This document shows, in pieces, positions 24,569-36,079 of a stretch of 64,000 bases of DNA. The stretch's first letter is position 1. Each line of letters opens with the position of its first letter. Below the pieces are notes generated by a model that searched no databases, was not told where the DNA came from, and saw only the letters and a program-made list of their open reading frames with translations. The stretch lies in the NCBI GenBank assembly GCA_030280995.1, contig JASXTE010000001.1, positions 18,602,606-18,666,605 on the forward strand, read 5' to 3'. Both the position numbers and the translations under genes were made by a program. This DNA is from Hemileia vastatrix. Taxonomy: Eukaryota; Basidiomycota; Pucciniomycetes; Pucciniales; Zaghouaniaceae.

Positions 24569-25289
24569 CAGCCAGATTTATACTGGCTGCCTTTTAGAAA
24601 CCTTAATTTATGACCCAAGCCTTTGAAATTGGCTTGGGTCCCTTACATTGAAATTTAGTACTTCCAGCCAGGTTTCCCCTGGATGGAAGTGTCTCTTTCA
24701 AGCAATCGAAGTCACTAAAAGCGACTTCAATTGCTTGCTGTAATGTTTGCCACCCTCCCAGCTAATTTACTAGGCTGGGAGGTGGCCAAAGAAGTGTGCA
24801 ACGCGCGTTGCTGCTGCAAGTAACGCGCGTTGCACAATCGCTACCATATTTCATGCAGCTGATATCAAGTCAGCTGCATGAGATATGCGCAGCATGTGCA
24901 ATGCGCGCTGCATGCAGCAGAAACGCGCGTTGCATGCAATGCGCATTACTTGCAGCAGCGATGCGTGTTGCATGTGCTGCATGCAGTGCATTGCACAGCC
25001 AGTTTTTTTCTGGCTGTGCAATGCACACAGAGAAACCAAAGTCCCTGCAAGGGACTTTGGTCTCTTAAATGGAAGCGACTTTCCCTACCAGGTGCAATCT
25101 GGTGGGAAAGTGAGAGAAACGTTAGACCAAAGTTGTTTGAAAGCAACTTCGGTCTTAAAAACATTAAAAATCATAAAAAAAAATGAGAAATGTAGAAAAA
25201 AAAAAAAATTAAAAATTAAAATGTGAGTATAAGAAAAAAAATAAGTTCTAGTGATACCAAAAATCCAAGCCAATTTCATTTGGCTTGGT
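24569..25289. repeat. Train of about ten consecutive, different hairpins
   Basis: Adjacent inverted repeats with distinct sequences follow one another. Stems pair at 24569/24589 (7 bp), 24612/24640 (10 bp), 24660/24690, 24699/24737, 24749/24786, 24796/24835 (14 bp, GTGCAACGCGCGTT arm), 24851/24881 (12 bp), 24986/25026 (17 bp, loop of seven T), about 25036/25060 (10 bp), 25078/25111, 25124/25155 and 25261/25289. Loops are 5-16 nt. The region 24790-25030 is locally GC-rich and CpG-rich in otherwise AT-rich DNA. ORFs on both strands here are by-products of the symmetry. Confidence 0.88.
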
Positions 25290-27443
25290 TATTTAATAAT
25301 TATTTTTTAATACATTAAATTTAAAATTCAAACACCATAAAATATATGAATTTTTTTTATATGAATATTATAAATTTAATCTACCTCTTTCTCATAATTA
25401 TATTTATAATTTTGTTTTTTTAATTTTTGACATTTAAGTTTATTTTTTGGAAATACAAAATTAAATTTTCAACTAAATTTTTTAGTAAGGTAAAATAAAT
25501 TATAAATTTGACATTTTGTAATTGAATAATGAAAAAAATTTTAAATTTATTTAAAAAATATTTTTGTTAGAAGAATACAAATATTTTAAGGGTAGAAATA
25601 TGGTGCAAATTGTAAGTAAAAAAAATTATATTTTTTTTTTGTGAGGGGTTATTTCTATTTTTAAAAATATTTTTCAAAAACATTCATTAAATACTGAATT
25701 AAATTACTTTGAAACTCAAATTTTTTGTAAAATAATTAAAAATGAAATAATAATATTTTTGTATTTGATATAAAATTTGAATTGGTAATATTAATGTCTC
25801 TTTAAGTAAATTTGAAAATCATTTAAAAAGACCATGTTGATAAGTACTTCATTTTTGATATACAATGGTTATATATATATCTTATATATATTTCTTGAGT
25901 GTTATTTTTATATACATTCAATAAAATTTGTAATATAAAATGCCATTTAATAATTAATTAATGTTCAACTTAGTTATAACAACTTCATATTTAATACCAG
26001 CCACTAGTATTTACTTTTTAATTTAAAACTCCAATATAATACGAGAGTATCCTTATTTTGTCTGTATTTAATGAACAACAATAACAGACCATAAATGAGT
26101 GGGTAGTTAATTACAATAAATAGTTGAAGAATAACCTATAAGGAATGATAAGTTTATCAAAAAGAGTACATTAAAAAAATATACTTTTGAATTTTTTTTG
26201 ATATAATTTGGGTAGTTAAATGAAAATTTAAATTATCAGACATCAAAATGGATAAAATCTAAAAGTAGTGTTTATATAATAAGCCTCATATAAAAAAAGG
26301 ATAAAAAATCTACTATGTAACTAAATTATTAAATATTAAGGTATTATTAAAATTATTGAAAAAATTATTTTACAGTTATAATGAAATCTAAATGTGAAAA
26401 TAATGGTGGGATAATAGTAAGACTATGTGGAAACACTTTAATTTATACATACTTTCAACTATGTTCAGATAAAAAAATTGTTAAAATTGTATAATAACAT
26501 CTAGTTAATAGTGATGCAATTTGATTTAGATCAAGAATAAATTTTTCTGAGGAAAAACTAATTAAATTGAGATATGGCCATCTCCTTTCAAGAGATAGAA
26601 TAATAATAAAAATTTAAAAAATTATAATAAGTATTCTTAATCACCATTTTTGAAAAGTCTCTAGTAAAATTCATTATAATATATCATTCATTGATTACAT
26701 TATATGGAGTTTCATCTTGAAGTAGTGATGTGCAGCTTTGAACTTATGTTATGAAAAACAAAAAAGTTAAAAAATATATAGTTATACTAATGAAAAAGCC
26801 AAAAATAAAAATACTATTATAAATTAAAAAAATAAAACTACATAAATTTTATTCTGCTATAATGATGGAAGGGTACTATGTATGAATTTCCACATGTTAA
26901 ATCCAAACGTGCTTTAAGGCTAGTTTACAGGTAGAGCTATTAAGTTTCCTTAAATTCTAAAAATAACTTATGAATTTTACTAATTATTTTTTTCATGTTT
27001 CTTTCCAAAGTTGTTAGAGTTGCTTAATTAATACTGTTATCTTGATTGTAAGATATATAATTTTTTTTGAATACATGATTTATTGTTTCAAAAATTATAT
27101 TATAAATTTAAATCATTTATTTCATTTTCTAAAGCTTCATTGTCAAAGACACAACTCCATTTTCTATTACTTAACAAATATATAAAATGTGATAGTAAAA
27201 TTTGAGGAATTTTCTTTTTGAGAGGGTCAAACTATATTGTGAAGATTTTTATCTAGAAATTCTTGTACTCTAAAACCAAATAATTTTCTCCCTTAAGTAA
27301 GCCATTTCAAAAATATGAGAATATAAACAAGAATATTAACTTATCTTATTTTTATTTTCTTTACTGAAAGTTTTAGTTCAATCCCTTTTTTTATATGACA
27401 TTAGTATAAAAACATGGTTAAATGCTACTATATAATTAATTTT

Positions 27444-27486
<43 letters not shown>

Positions 27487-29194
27487 TTAGAACGTCATCC
27501 TTTTTTATTTAATTGAATAAATGGCTCAATTATAATACCCAACACTTATTAATGTTTCCCAAACTCAATAACAAATTTCTCATATGAAATATTAGCTTCT
27601 AATATAAGAAGTTTATCTATAGATGATATTCAACATGTGATTTTAATTTTTAGATTCAGTTAAAATTAAACAAAAGAAGAAATCATGCATATGTGTATAA
27701 ATGGTAACCATATGTTACTTAGAGGATTGTGAAATTCACTCATCAGAATGGTTTAAGTATTAAAATAAATTGAGGTCATTATTTTCTAGTATTTGAAACT
27801 AATTAGGAAATTATTCTAAAAATATATTTTAATGTGTATCATGTTTAAAAAGTTGGAAATATGATTTTTGAAAATTGTGAGTTTCTTATGAGATACCAAG
27901 CTTTAGTTTACATTGTTTCAAGTAGAATAGAATTTTAGTATTAGAAATTGAAAGAAATGTACCATTATCAGATTTTAACTGTGTTCTACTTATAGAATGA
28001 TTACATAACATTAAACATTATTTAAATCAAAAAGGTTTAAAAGATATTTAGAATTTTAACAAATTTTACCATTTATTAATCTTTGATTTGAAAACAAACT
28101 ATGATGTACACTCACTAGAAATAAGCAATCCCAATTTTAACATAATTTATCAATCCAAAAATAATGAGTCAATTAACATGAAAATATATATTATTTCAAA
28201 ACCAATTCTCTAGATTTAAAATATGATGCTTTAATGAAAAATTATTACAAAACTTTAATGCAATGAAGTCTCTTAAAAAATTCAAAAATAGAATATCAAA
28301 ACAAGTAATTTCTGCAAAAAAAACTACTAACTATTGTAGATAAAGCATAAAAATAAGTCATATTTTTTAAAAAAATGATCTAACAATATTTATTTTTGTT
28401 AAAAAAATCAAAACATTGTTAAGTTTGCTTGTTATAATAATGTTAAAATCCACTAAACATTATCTAAAGGTGGTAAAATATTTTAAAAATAAGTTGAACT
28501 TTATGAGATAAAAATCAAAAATTTTGTATCATTTCCTGTTGTGCTATGACTTTATTCCACCCTTTTTATCTGATTCTTCCAGTATTACTTTGCTATGATC
28601 ACTAGTTTTCAAGTTAAAATTTACAAATGTTCATTATACTTGAAAATATGAAAAATAACTCAAACTTTTATAACTACAAAATAAGATTTTGTAACTCCTT
28701 CTTTCAATCAATATTTGAAGAAATTTTAGTTTATTTGAGTAATGATTTTAAGAATAACAAAAAATTTGAAATTCACAAGGAATTATTTCCAGAGACTATA
28801 ATTATTTACTTGTGTAATGCATGAGCTACTTATCAATGATGTAAAACATCAGAAAAGTAAGTTATAGTTATAAATCTACAGATTATACTGTTTCTGGTAT
28901 ATATATCTTCAATAAATCTTTTAAACTTATCTTAGCCTACATACCACACAATAGAAAATCATTATATTAAAAATGGAAAAAATTCTATGATAATATCATA
29001 AAGAATGATAACCATGGATTAATATTCCATAAAAATGGTTAATAAGATTTTAAGAGAACCTAAATCAGTATTCTTTCATCAAAATATATCCTTTTTGTCT
29101 TTGTAATTTATTCCAAACAAATTTTTTGAAAGTTGAATCTATATATCTAATGCCAAAACCACTACTAAGTTCCCTCTTAGACTTTTTAAGAAAT

Positions 29195-29225
<31 letters not shown>

Positions 29226-31130
29226 TATTTATCAAAAATTGAAATAAAGAATAAAAAAATAATTTTATTAACCTTTAATTATTTAAATATAGAGTATTTT
29301 CAGAATGCATTGTGGTTACTTGTGAAGGTTAGAAGATTTGAAGTTGGATTTATGAGTTTTTAGAAGGGCAAATATTGTAAAATTCTTTCATAAATATTTA
29401 TTTCATAGTTTCAAATGTTGAAATCTACAAACTAATGGGATTTAAAATTATATTGAGATTTAAAATCTGTTTTCTACTCAAGTAAAATAAAATAAAATGA
29501 TGATATCAAAATTGAAATTAAGTTTAAACTTTTGATATGCTCTATCTTCAATTTTATTGATAGTGCATCAAAAATTTAATAATATTTTTTTCCTTCATCA
29601 CTTTTTACATAAAAAATAGTTTTATCATTTTATGAATTAAAGATTGCTTATATAAATTTAACATCTATGTCAACTGTTTATGACTATTAATCTATATAAT
29701 AAATTTTTTAAAAGAAAAAATAACATCAGTATATACTGACTTTGAAATTATTCAATTTAAAATAGTTTACAGGTAGATAATGAAGGGTGATTTCATTTTT
29801 GAATATGAACTATAGAAGTCTTATTTTATCAATTTTAATTCTTTTTGAGCTCAAATGTATCCACCGCAACTTAAGTAAGAATAAAAATTATTTTTATTGA
29901 AATTTACATGAGAAAGTATGCCTATTATTCAAAATCAAACTTGCTCTAATGGTGTTTTTCAATCATTATTTCAATTCATAACAATAAAAAACATTTCAAT
30001 TTGCTGATGTTTTAGTTTTTGATATCCCCAAGTTTATATCTCAGGTGTACTATTCACAAAATTATTAAAAATATAATTTTCAAAATACATGATAAACTTG
30101 AAAGTGAGGGGGCATTAAATTTTTAAAAATGAATTCTAAATTCAGGATGTATAGTATTTTTTCTATTTTCACAAATGAACAATTTTTTGTTTCAATTAAT
30201 CCAGAAAGAAAATTTTGTTGTAAGCATATTATATTATATTTATTATGATTTTAAATACTATATTTTCAAGATTTGTGTTTAATATTTCCTGTGAAAGTTA
30301 ATGTTAATGTGAATTTAAAGTAAGCTTGAAGAAATTTAATCAATAGGCATATTGGATATTTAAAATAATATTTTTCTCCAATCTTGAATCATCCTGGGCT
30401 AAAAAATATCCCAAATAAGGTTTTTGTGGGTCAATTTGGATTTAAGTAGGATTAAGTGAGGTTTAATAAAGGACAGATAAAAGGCTAAATTCATTACTAG
30501 TGACTTTTTTCTCAAAATAGTTATAAAATATGTATCATTCTGGAATCAAGCTTCAATAAAGTTGAATTGAAACAGAGATAATTTCTAGCAGCACAACACC
30601 CCATTTACAAAGGTGTAAAATACCTCAAATATTACTCATAATATAGGAAGGCAAGGAATCTACAAAATTCACATTTCAAACGAGGATTTATATTTTGAAT
30701 TTGAAATTGAGAAATGGAATATTATTTTCCAATTTAAATATCTATTAGTCATTTTAACAAAAGTTTTCAGTAATCAGATTGAATTTTGATGGTATTTTGT
30801 TGTAGATTAATCATTTTGATGAGACATTTACTCAAAATTACTGGTTTCGTTTCTAATATTCCATGTGAAATTCATTACGAATCTTTTTGAAAGTGAATAG
30901 TTGACATATTGGATATGCAAAAGCTTATGTTAGATCAAAGTGAGATCAAAGGGAGCTTAACTGATGATCAAATTAGGATTTTACAAGATCAAACGGTGAT
31001 CAATGTAGGTTCATCTTGAGCTCAATTTGTGACAAATCTCTGACTAAATGTAAGGCCAAACAATTTCCTACATGGTGATGATGTGTGCATAATTCAAGCA
31101 TAGATTTGTGGCTCAACGGAGCTCAAGCAA
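25290..31130. other. AT-rich right arm of P1, no genes seen
   Basis: Nearly 5.8 kb contains no supported coding sequence; short ORFs such as 28627-28824 look random. (TA)n microsatellites lie at about 27447-27479 and 29194-29226. The last 250 bp before the terminal repeat contain recurring GAGCTCAA and GATCAAA words, similar in style to the sub-terminal DNA of P2 (41430-41520). These may be sub-terminal transposase sites. Confidence 0.6.
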
Positions 31131-31170
31131 GGGGTATTGCTAGCAATACCCCCCCATTTTTTCTGTGGTG
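31131..31170 (-). repeat. P1 right terminal inverted repeat
   Basis: Reverse complement of the left terminal repeat, including the palindrome GGTATTGCTAGCAATACC, the C-run and CTGTGGTG at the outer end. It is immediately followed by TAT (31171-31173), the second copy of the target duplication. Confidence 0.93.
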
Positions 31171-31956
31171 TATCATCTTGAAACTGATGGGCAAACGGAA
31201 AGGGTCAACCAAATCCTCAAACAATACCTTCAAATGTATGTCAGTTACCAACAAGACGATTGGACCACATGGTTACCATTGGCCGAATTTGCTTATAATA
31301 ACTCGACTCATTCTTCAACACAACAATCTCCTTTTGAAACTGTTTATGGAAAACATCCTCAAATCAACTCAATCCATGTAGGAACTAGTCATCTTGCTGA
31401 ACATTATCTTTGAACCATATCATGACTTTAAGAAGAACTTAAATCAAATTTGGAATCAGCAATATGAAGGTACAAGGAACAGGCCAACAAAAATCGACAA
31501 TCTGCTCCTTCTTTTAAACCAGGCCACAAAGTATGGCTCGATGCACAAAACATTCAAACAACTTGACCATCATAGAAACTGGCTGAAAAATGCTTGGGAA
31601 AATTTGAAATGGACTCCGAAGTCTCTAAAACTGCATTTTGACTCAAGCTACCTCCTAAATGGCAGGCTATTCACCCTGTTTTCCATGTATCTCTCCTGGA
31701 ACTGGCTTGAGAAACATACCCGGGCAGGAACCAACCTCCTCCAGAACCGGTTGAAGTAGAAGACCATCTAGAGTGGGAAGTAAGTTGTATCCTTGATTCA
31801 AGAATGCGCAAGGGGAAACTTCAATACCTTGTGAAATGGGAGGGCTTCCTCGATGACTCAGACAAAACATCCTGGGAACCAGCCATCAATGTTTCTAAGG
31901 CCCCTGAACTCCTAAAATCTTTTCATCTTAAATATCCTTTAAAATCAAAACCTTAG
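31171..31956 (+). pseudogene. pol: Ty3 element A Pol, C-terminal part: integrase end and chromodomain
   Basis: The sequence resumes the integrase exactly where P1 interrupted it: the block with GQTERVNQ (catalytic Glu) is followed by WLPLAEFAYNN and FETVYGKHP. A frame break follows at about 31410. The terminal segment, 31750-31956, encodes a chromodomain with the aromatic and acidic pattern YLVKWEGF and SWEPA, ending at TAG 31954-31956. A C-terminal chromodomain marks chromoviruses and is known to steer integration toward modified histones, which fits the heterochromatin-like nest seen here. Several indels between 31400 and 31750 disrupt the integrase C-terminal region. Confidence 0.88.
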
Positions 31957-32950
31957 AGCTCTCTTTTATTTTTTCTCTTCTCTTCTCTTTTCTTTTCTTA
32001 AAATCCTAAAACTTCTTCTCTCCTAAAAATCCTTACTTTGTTTTCTTTTTTTTTCTTTCTTCTTCTTCTCAAAAGCTGTTTTCAACCTTCTTTAAAGAAT
32101 AAAAATAAATAAATTAAATAAATAAAATAAAATAAAATAAAATTAAAATAAATTAAAAGTTAAAATTAAAAAATAAAATAAAATAAAATAATGAAAATAA
32201 AATCTTAAAAATCAATAAATTCCTTTAAATTTTCTTTTCTCTTTTCAAACTTTTCTTCTTTTACCTTATTTCTTTTTCTTTGAACTATCAAAATTTTTTT
32301 CATGAACTCAATACAACAATCTTTCTCAAACTTTAATTCAACCTTTAAATCTATCTTTAAAAATTCTTTGAAAAAATTACTCCTTTCTTTCAATTTTTTT
32401 TCCAAAAACTATTTTTTCTTCTTTCTTTTCAAATGACCGCAATTCCTTAAAACTTCAATAAATAAACTTTCACAAATAAAATTTTTTTTTTCTCATTAAA
32501 TTTTCATTTCAAACAAAATTGTTTCAATCAACTTTTTCTTTTTCTTACTTAAATTTTTCTTTTTCAAAACCTAAAACTAAAATTCTTTCAGTTAAACATT
32601 CTTTCTTTTCTTCTTTAAAAACTTAAAAACAAAATTTTATTCAAATCTTTTCTTTCTTCCTTTTTTCTTTTCTTTTGTCAAAATCTTATAAAATATATAT
32701 CAACATTTTCAATTAAAACAAGAAAATAAAAAAATAAAAAAATAAATATACAAATTGCTTTCTACTTTTTTTTTTCCTTCCCTCTTTCTTCCTTTTCCTT
32801 TTCCTTCCATTTCAAATTTTCTCCTTTATTTTCTCTCAAACCAATTTCTTCATTTTTTCCATAACCACTCTTATTTCCTTTCTGCATTTCTCAAATAACT
32901 CCTCCTCTCCTACCGGTACCACTTCCCCAATTTCTAGTAGTTCTTCAGCC
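31957..32950. other. Low-complexity 3' region of element A
   Basis: Pyrimidine-rich (TTCTTTT) and (AAATA)n tracts fill this region. K/E-rich ORFs on the minus strand, such as 32205-32405, reflect the CT-rich composition. No gene or LTR boundary is recognised. Confidence 0.6.
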
Positions 32951-33525
32951 ATGTTGAAGGAGGCAGGATCAAAAATCTTGTCGACCTCACCGCTTAAATC
33001 TTCGATGAATTGATTTCATCAACCCTGCCGATGTTTCTTTGACCATACTTGGTCAAGAGTCTCTTTGTTGTCCTCCCTCAAATCAACCACTGGTTTATTT
33101 GCCTCAACTGGCAGCAATGGCGCAGCTTCCACAATCGGAGCTTCCGCGATGACATCTGAATTCTAAAACATAGGTCATCAGTAACAAAATTTTTTTTAAA
33201 TAAAAGAAGAACAGACTTACTTCAAACAATGGGTCAGCTTCTAAGAATAATTTTGGGGTGACTTACACCCTAACTTCCTTCTCCTCTTTGTCATCCTTGA
33301 TGACCATCCGCCACTTCTTCAGTGTCCATCTCGAGATGGGGACTTCATCCTCATCCTCTTCAACTAATTCATCTATCTCTTTTTCGACCACTCATTTCTT
33401 ACTTGTGGCCTGGGTTACCCAGGTTTCCACGGTATCTTCAACCTCCTCCTCGATCTCTCCCACCAACTGATCATCCCTGACAGATACGTCCCAGATATCT
33501 TCAACCACCTCTTTGGTCTTCGGTA

Positions 33526-33798
33526 TTACCCAATATTTTTTTTTGTAAATTGGCACTTGATGTCCGCGTTTTTTGATAAGGCATCACACACCACCTGTCT
33601 CCAGCAGAAAAACTTGCATTTCTGGCAAGGACCTTGTGTCTCCGTGCTTTCAACGCAGAAGTACTCCATTAATTTGCAGGCTGTGCATGCTTGAGAATAC
33701 TTCCGGGTTATTATTCCATCATCTGCTTTAGGGTGTGGAGGCGTGGGAGTTGGGGTAGGACAAGTCAACATAATAAAGTATAAAATAATTAAAAGCAA
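33526..33798 (-). pseudogene. Antisense Zn2Cys6-like accessory ORF of element A
   Basis: This frame lies on the strand opposite to A's gag-pol, between the chromodomain and the 3' LTR. From ATG 33798 a Thr/Pro-rich start is followed by C-x2-C-x6-C-x8-C-x2-C-x9-C, the spacing of a fungal Zn(II)2Cys6 binuclear cluster (GAL4-type DNA binding), with an extra Cys inside the last spacer. Acidic, Glu/Val-rich coding continues on the minus strand to about 32950 through stops and probable introns, so the gene is degenerate. A TATA-like sequence, GGTATAAAAACGCC, lies about 55 bp upstream (near 33851-33864, minus strand). It may be a transcription regulator or a nucleic-acid-binding accessory protein. 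The zinc-cluster reading rests on spacing alone; the basic residues usual between Cys 2 and Cys 3 are few. Confidence 0.55.
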
Positions 33799-33850
33799 GA
33801 AAGGAGAGAAAATAGTGTGGGAAAGTATGTCTCACGCTCAATGGAGCTGG

Positions 33851-33864
33851 CGTTTTTATACCTG
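33851..33864 (-). promoter_or_regulatory. TATA-like box of the antisense ORF in element A
   Basis: On the minus strand the sequence reads GGTATAAAAACGCC, about 55 bp upstream of ATG 33798. Its position supports independent transcription of the antisense ORF. This is inferred from sequence only. Confidence 0.4.
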
Positions 33865-33974
33865 GGCATCTGTCATGCGCCACGTGACACTTGAGGCAAA
33901 AGCAGCTCATTAAATCAATAATACAGAGGTCTAAATCCATACTCCAAGCGCAGAAAGCAATTCTACATAGCAAC

Positions 33975-34677
33975 TGTGACATTCCTTTGTGTGCTCACTA
34001 TTCAACCGCGCTAGTCTAAACTCTAAATCTAAATTAGTCAATCTCTCAATTGTGTGTGTTAGTCTTTTCCTCAATAAGCAACACACAGTGCAATAGTCAA
34101 TGTAATAGTCCCCTAGAAGGTTTATTAAGTATCTGTGGGTTATAAAAAGGGGTAGTGAGCATGGACGGGATGGTTAGTGGAGGATTAAAGGGTTAACAGA
34201 TTTTAGTGAGGAGGGTCCAGGTGTAACAGGTGTATTTTGGTGGTCTGTGGTGTGCAGAATAATGGATGGGTATGAGGTCAATGCGGGGAGGAGTAATGGA
34301 TATAAAAGGGGTTGGATTTTGGTTCGACATTCTTTAGAATTAAATTATAAAATGTATATATAGTTAATAGCGGTAAAGCTTCAGGTTAAATCATTATTAT
34401 TGTATCTTTTTTTATTTTCTCAGTAATCATTTCTAAATCCTAAATCTTTGATTGTTAAGTTTCCAACCCTTTTTGAGATCTTAAGAATATTAATATTAAC
34501 TTTAAATTATATTAGAATTCTTCTCAAACATATCTCGAAGCAGTAGCTCTTCCTTCAAGTCATCTTCGAATCACTTCCTCAAACATTTCCTCTGTGCTTT
34601 GAAGAAGTTTCTAAACTACTCTCCTCATCTCACTTCCAGGAACACCCTTGACCTTGTGCGTAGGTAGTCTGGTGACA
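33975..34677 (+). repeat. 3' LTR of Ty3 element A
   Basis: The 3' boundary (GGTGACA, 34677) is firm from alignment of 34541-34677 with bases 1-137. The 5' boundary is proposed at TGTGACATTCC because Ty3 LTRs begin with TG and this gives a near-inverted match to the end. No polypurine tract is visible before it, so the start is uncertain. The LTR abuts the RT fragment B at 34678, which shows that A inserted into B. Confidence 0.7.
34301..34307 (+). promoter_or_regulatory. TATA box in the element A LTR
   Basis: TATAAAA followed by GGGG lies in the plus orientation about 370 bp before the LTR end, as expected for the retrotransposon promoter. The start site would fall near 34330. Confidence 0.5.
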
Positions 34678-36079
34678 AAGCAATATTATGGGAGACCTTA
34701 TATTGTTCCAGCTATACCTCATGCGCCATGGAAGAAGAAAGCATTTACTATACCAGCAGTAATAAGAGAAGAATATACAGAATTAATTAGGGGGAGATTA
34801 AAGTCTAGTTTGTATGAACAGTCAATGTCCAGTTACTAAAGTCAAGTATTTTGGGTTTTCAAACATAACAGAAAGTTAAGGGTGGTTCATGATTTGAGAG
34901 TGATGAATAAGGTTACAGTCAAGGACACAGGATTGCTACCAATGCCAGAAGAGTTTGTGGAATCTTTTGTAGGACAAGCATGAGATGGATTAGGAGATAT
35001 AATTGGAGGATACAATGAGTGTAAGTTAGGCATGCTATCAAGACCTGTGACTACATTTGAAACTCCATTGTGATGCTTTAGCTTAACAAGGTTACTGTGG
35101 GGTGCTACAAATAAGTGACAGTGTATCAGGTGCAGATGATGTGGATATTACAGGATGAAATTCCAGAACATGTAGGAATCTTTATTGATGATGGTGGTAT
35201 AAAAATTCCAGTGACTGATTATGATGGAGAGGTTCTAGAGGGGAACCCAAAAATAAGAAGGTTCATTTTGGAATATGCTATTACTCTTGAAAGGGTACTT
35301 TTTAGGATAGAAGAGGCTGGTTTGAAATTCTCAGGGTCAAAATTTTCTTGTTGTGTGCCAGAGCTAGATATTGTTGGTCATGTTGTATTTAGGAAGGGAA
35401 GAATGATTGTGTAAAAACAGAAAAACAAGGTTCTTACATGGCCAAGACCAAGAAACACTAAGGAGGTTATAGGGTTCTTAAGTATTTGTACATATGTAAG
35501 AATGTTTACTTGTGATTTTGCCTTTTTATCTTTTACTTTGAGGTGCTTATAAAGAAAAGATGTTGTATGGAACTGGAAAAAGGAATGTAAAGAATCATTT
35601 GAGTTATTAAAAAGAATAGTAGGAAAAGATATTCTTGTAAAGAAATTGGAATATGGACAAGGTTCTGGAAAGATTACTCTAGTGGTAGATTCAAGTGTGT
35701 CTGCAGTAGGCACAGTTTTAATGCAAGAGGACAACAAAGGAAATTATAGGCCTTTTTTTATGAGTCAAAGATTTTAAAAAAAGTGTAGTCTGGGTATTCA
35801 CAGTATAGGTTGGAGTTTTATGGGTTTTCAAAGATTTTGAAGAAGTTGCAATGGATGCTTTGGGGGCAAACTTTTGAGTTGCAGGTTGATGTGCTATCTT
35901 TGGTGAAAATAGTCAGTAGCCCATCATTACCAGATGCCCCAATGACTAGATGGGTGGTGTATATTTATTTATTTTCTTTTGATTTAGTCCATAAACCAGG
36001 AAAATATTTTACAATGCCAGATTCCTTGTCAGGAAGGCCATTGTGTGAAGAGGATTCTGAGGCAGAACAATTTGAATAA
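34678..36079 (+). pseudogene. pol: Ty3 fragment B: RT and RNase H (broken)
   Basis: This is part of a Ty3 polyprotein of the same family as C and D. RT blocks are KLRVVHDLRVMNKVTVKD (about 34872-34925), TTFETPL and FIDDGG (about 35180), with the FxDD form of the active site. Then come GHVVFRKGRMIV and an RNase H with VVDSSVSA and PSLPDAPMTRWVVYIYLF, ending in PDSLSGRPL near 36040. Stops and frameshifts are frequent, for example TAA at about 34838 and breaks near 35110 and 35415. The upstream part of B would lie beyond the left edge, beyond the A insertion. No integrase follows, so the 3' part is deleted or too decayed to see. Confidence 0.8.

Larger units (their letters stand above)
4249..31170 (+). 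mobile_element. P1: 26.9-kb CMC/Plavaka-like DNA transposon with accessory genes
   Basis: The boundaries are exact. Both ends carry the same 40-bp terminal inverted repeat beginning CACCACAG. The element is flanked by TAT (4246-4248 and 31171-31173). Leaving out the element and one TAT reconnects the integrase frame of element A. A 3-bp target duplication and CAC termini fit the CMC (CACTA/Mirage/Chapaev) superfamily, and the transposase at 9751-13138 is of the Plavaka type in that superfamily. Cargo on the plus strand: SNF2 helicase, transposase and two unrecognised genes. On the minus strand: one unrecognised gene and a Tet-like oxygenase. Non-coding cargo: a palindrome array (15.4-17.35 kb), a hairpin series (24.57-25.29 kb) and a long AT-rich right arm. 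Several genes carry stops, so the copy is probably inactive. Further nested insertions inside the right arm cannot be excluded. Confidence 0.9.

Noticed and set aside
24796..25226. Several overlapping ORFs on both strands, rich in Cys, Ala and His
   Set aside because: They lie in the hairpin train; inverted repeats with GCA/TGC words open frames on both strands. No domain, and the frames end in poly-A.
28627..28824. 65-codon ORF in the right arm of P1
   Set aside because: Composition matches random AT-rich DNA, and there is no neighbouring exon or motif.
4249..31170. Interpretation as a Starship-like giant element
   Set aside because: No tyrosine-recombinase captain gene is seen; inverted ends, a TAT duplication and a Plavaka-type transposase point to CMC.
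31085..31413. ORFs crossing the right end of P1
   Set aside because: They fuse P1 sub-terminal DNA and the terminal repeat to the integrase of element A; chimeric frames created by the insertion.
32205..32405. Lys/Glu-rich minus-strand ORF
   Set aside because: It is a translation of CT/AT low-complexity sequence with no domain or conservation evidence.
33258..33470. Ser/Thr-rich plus-strand ORF
   Set aside because: Shadow of the acidic minus-strand coding remnant of the antisense gene in element A.
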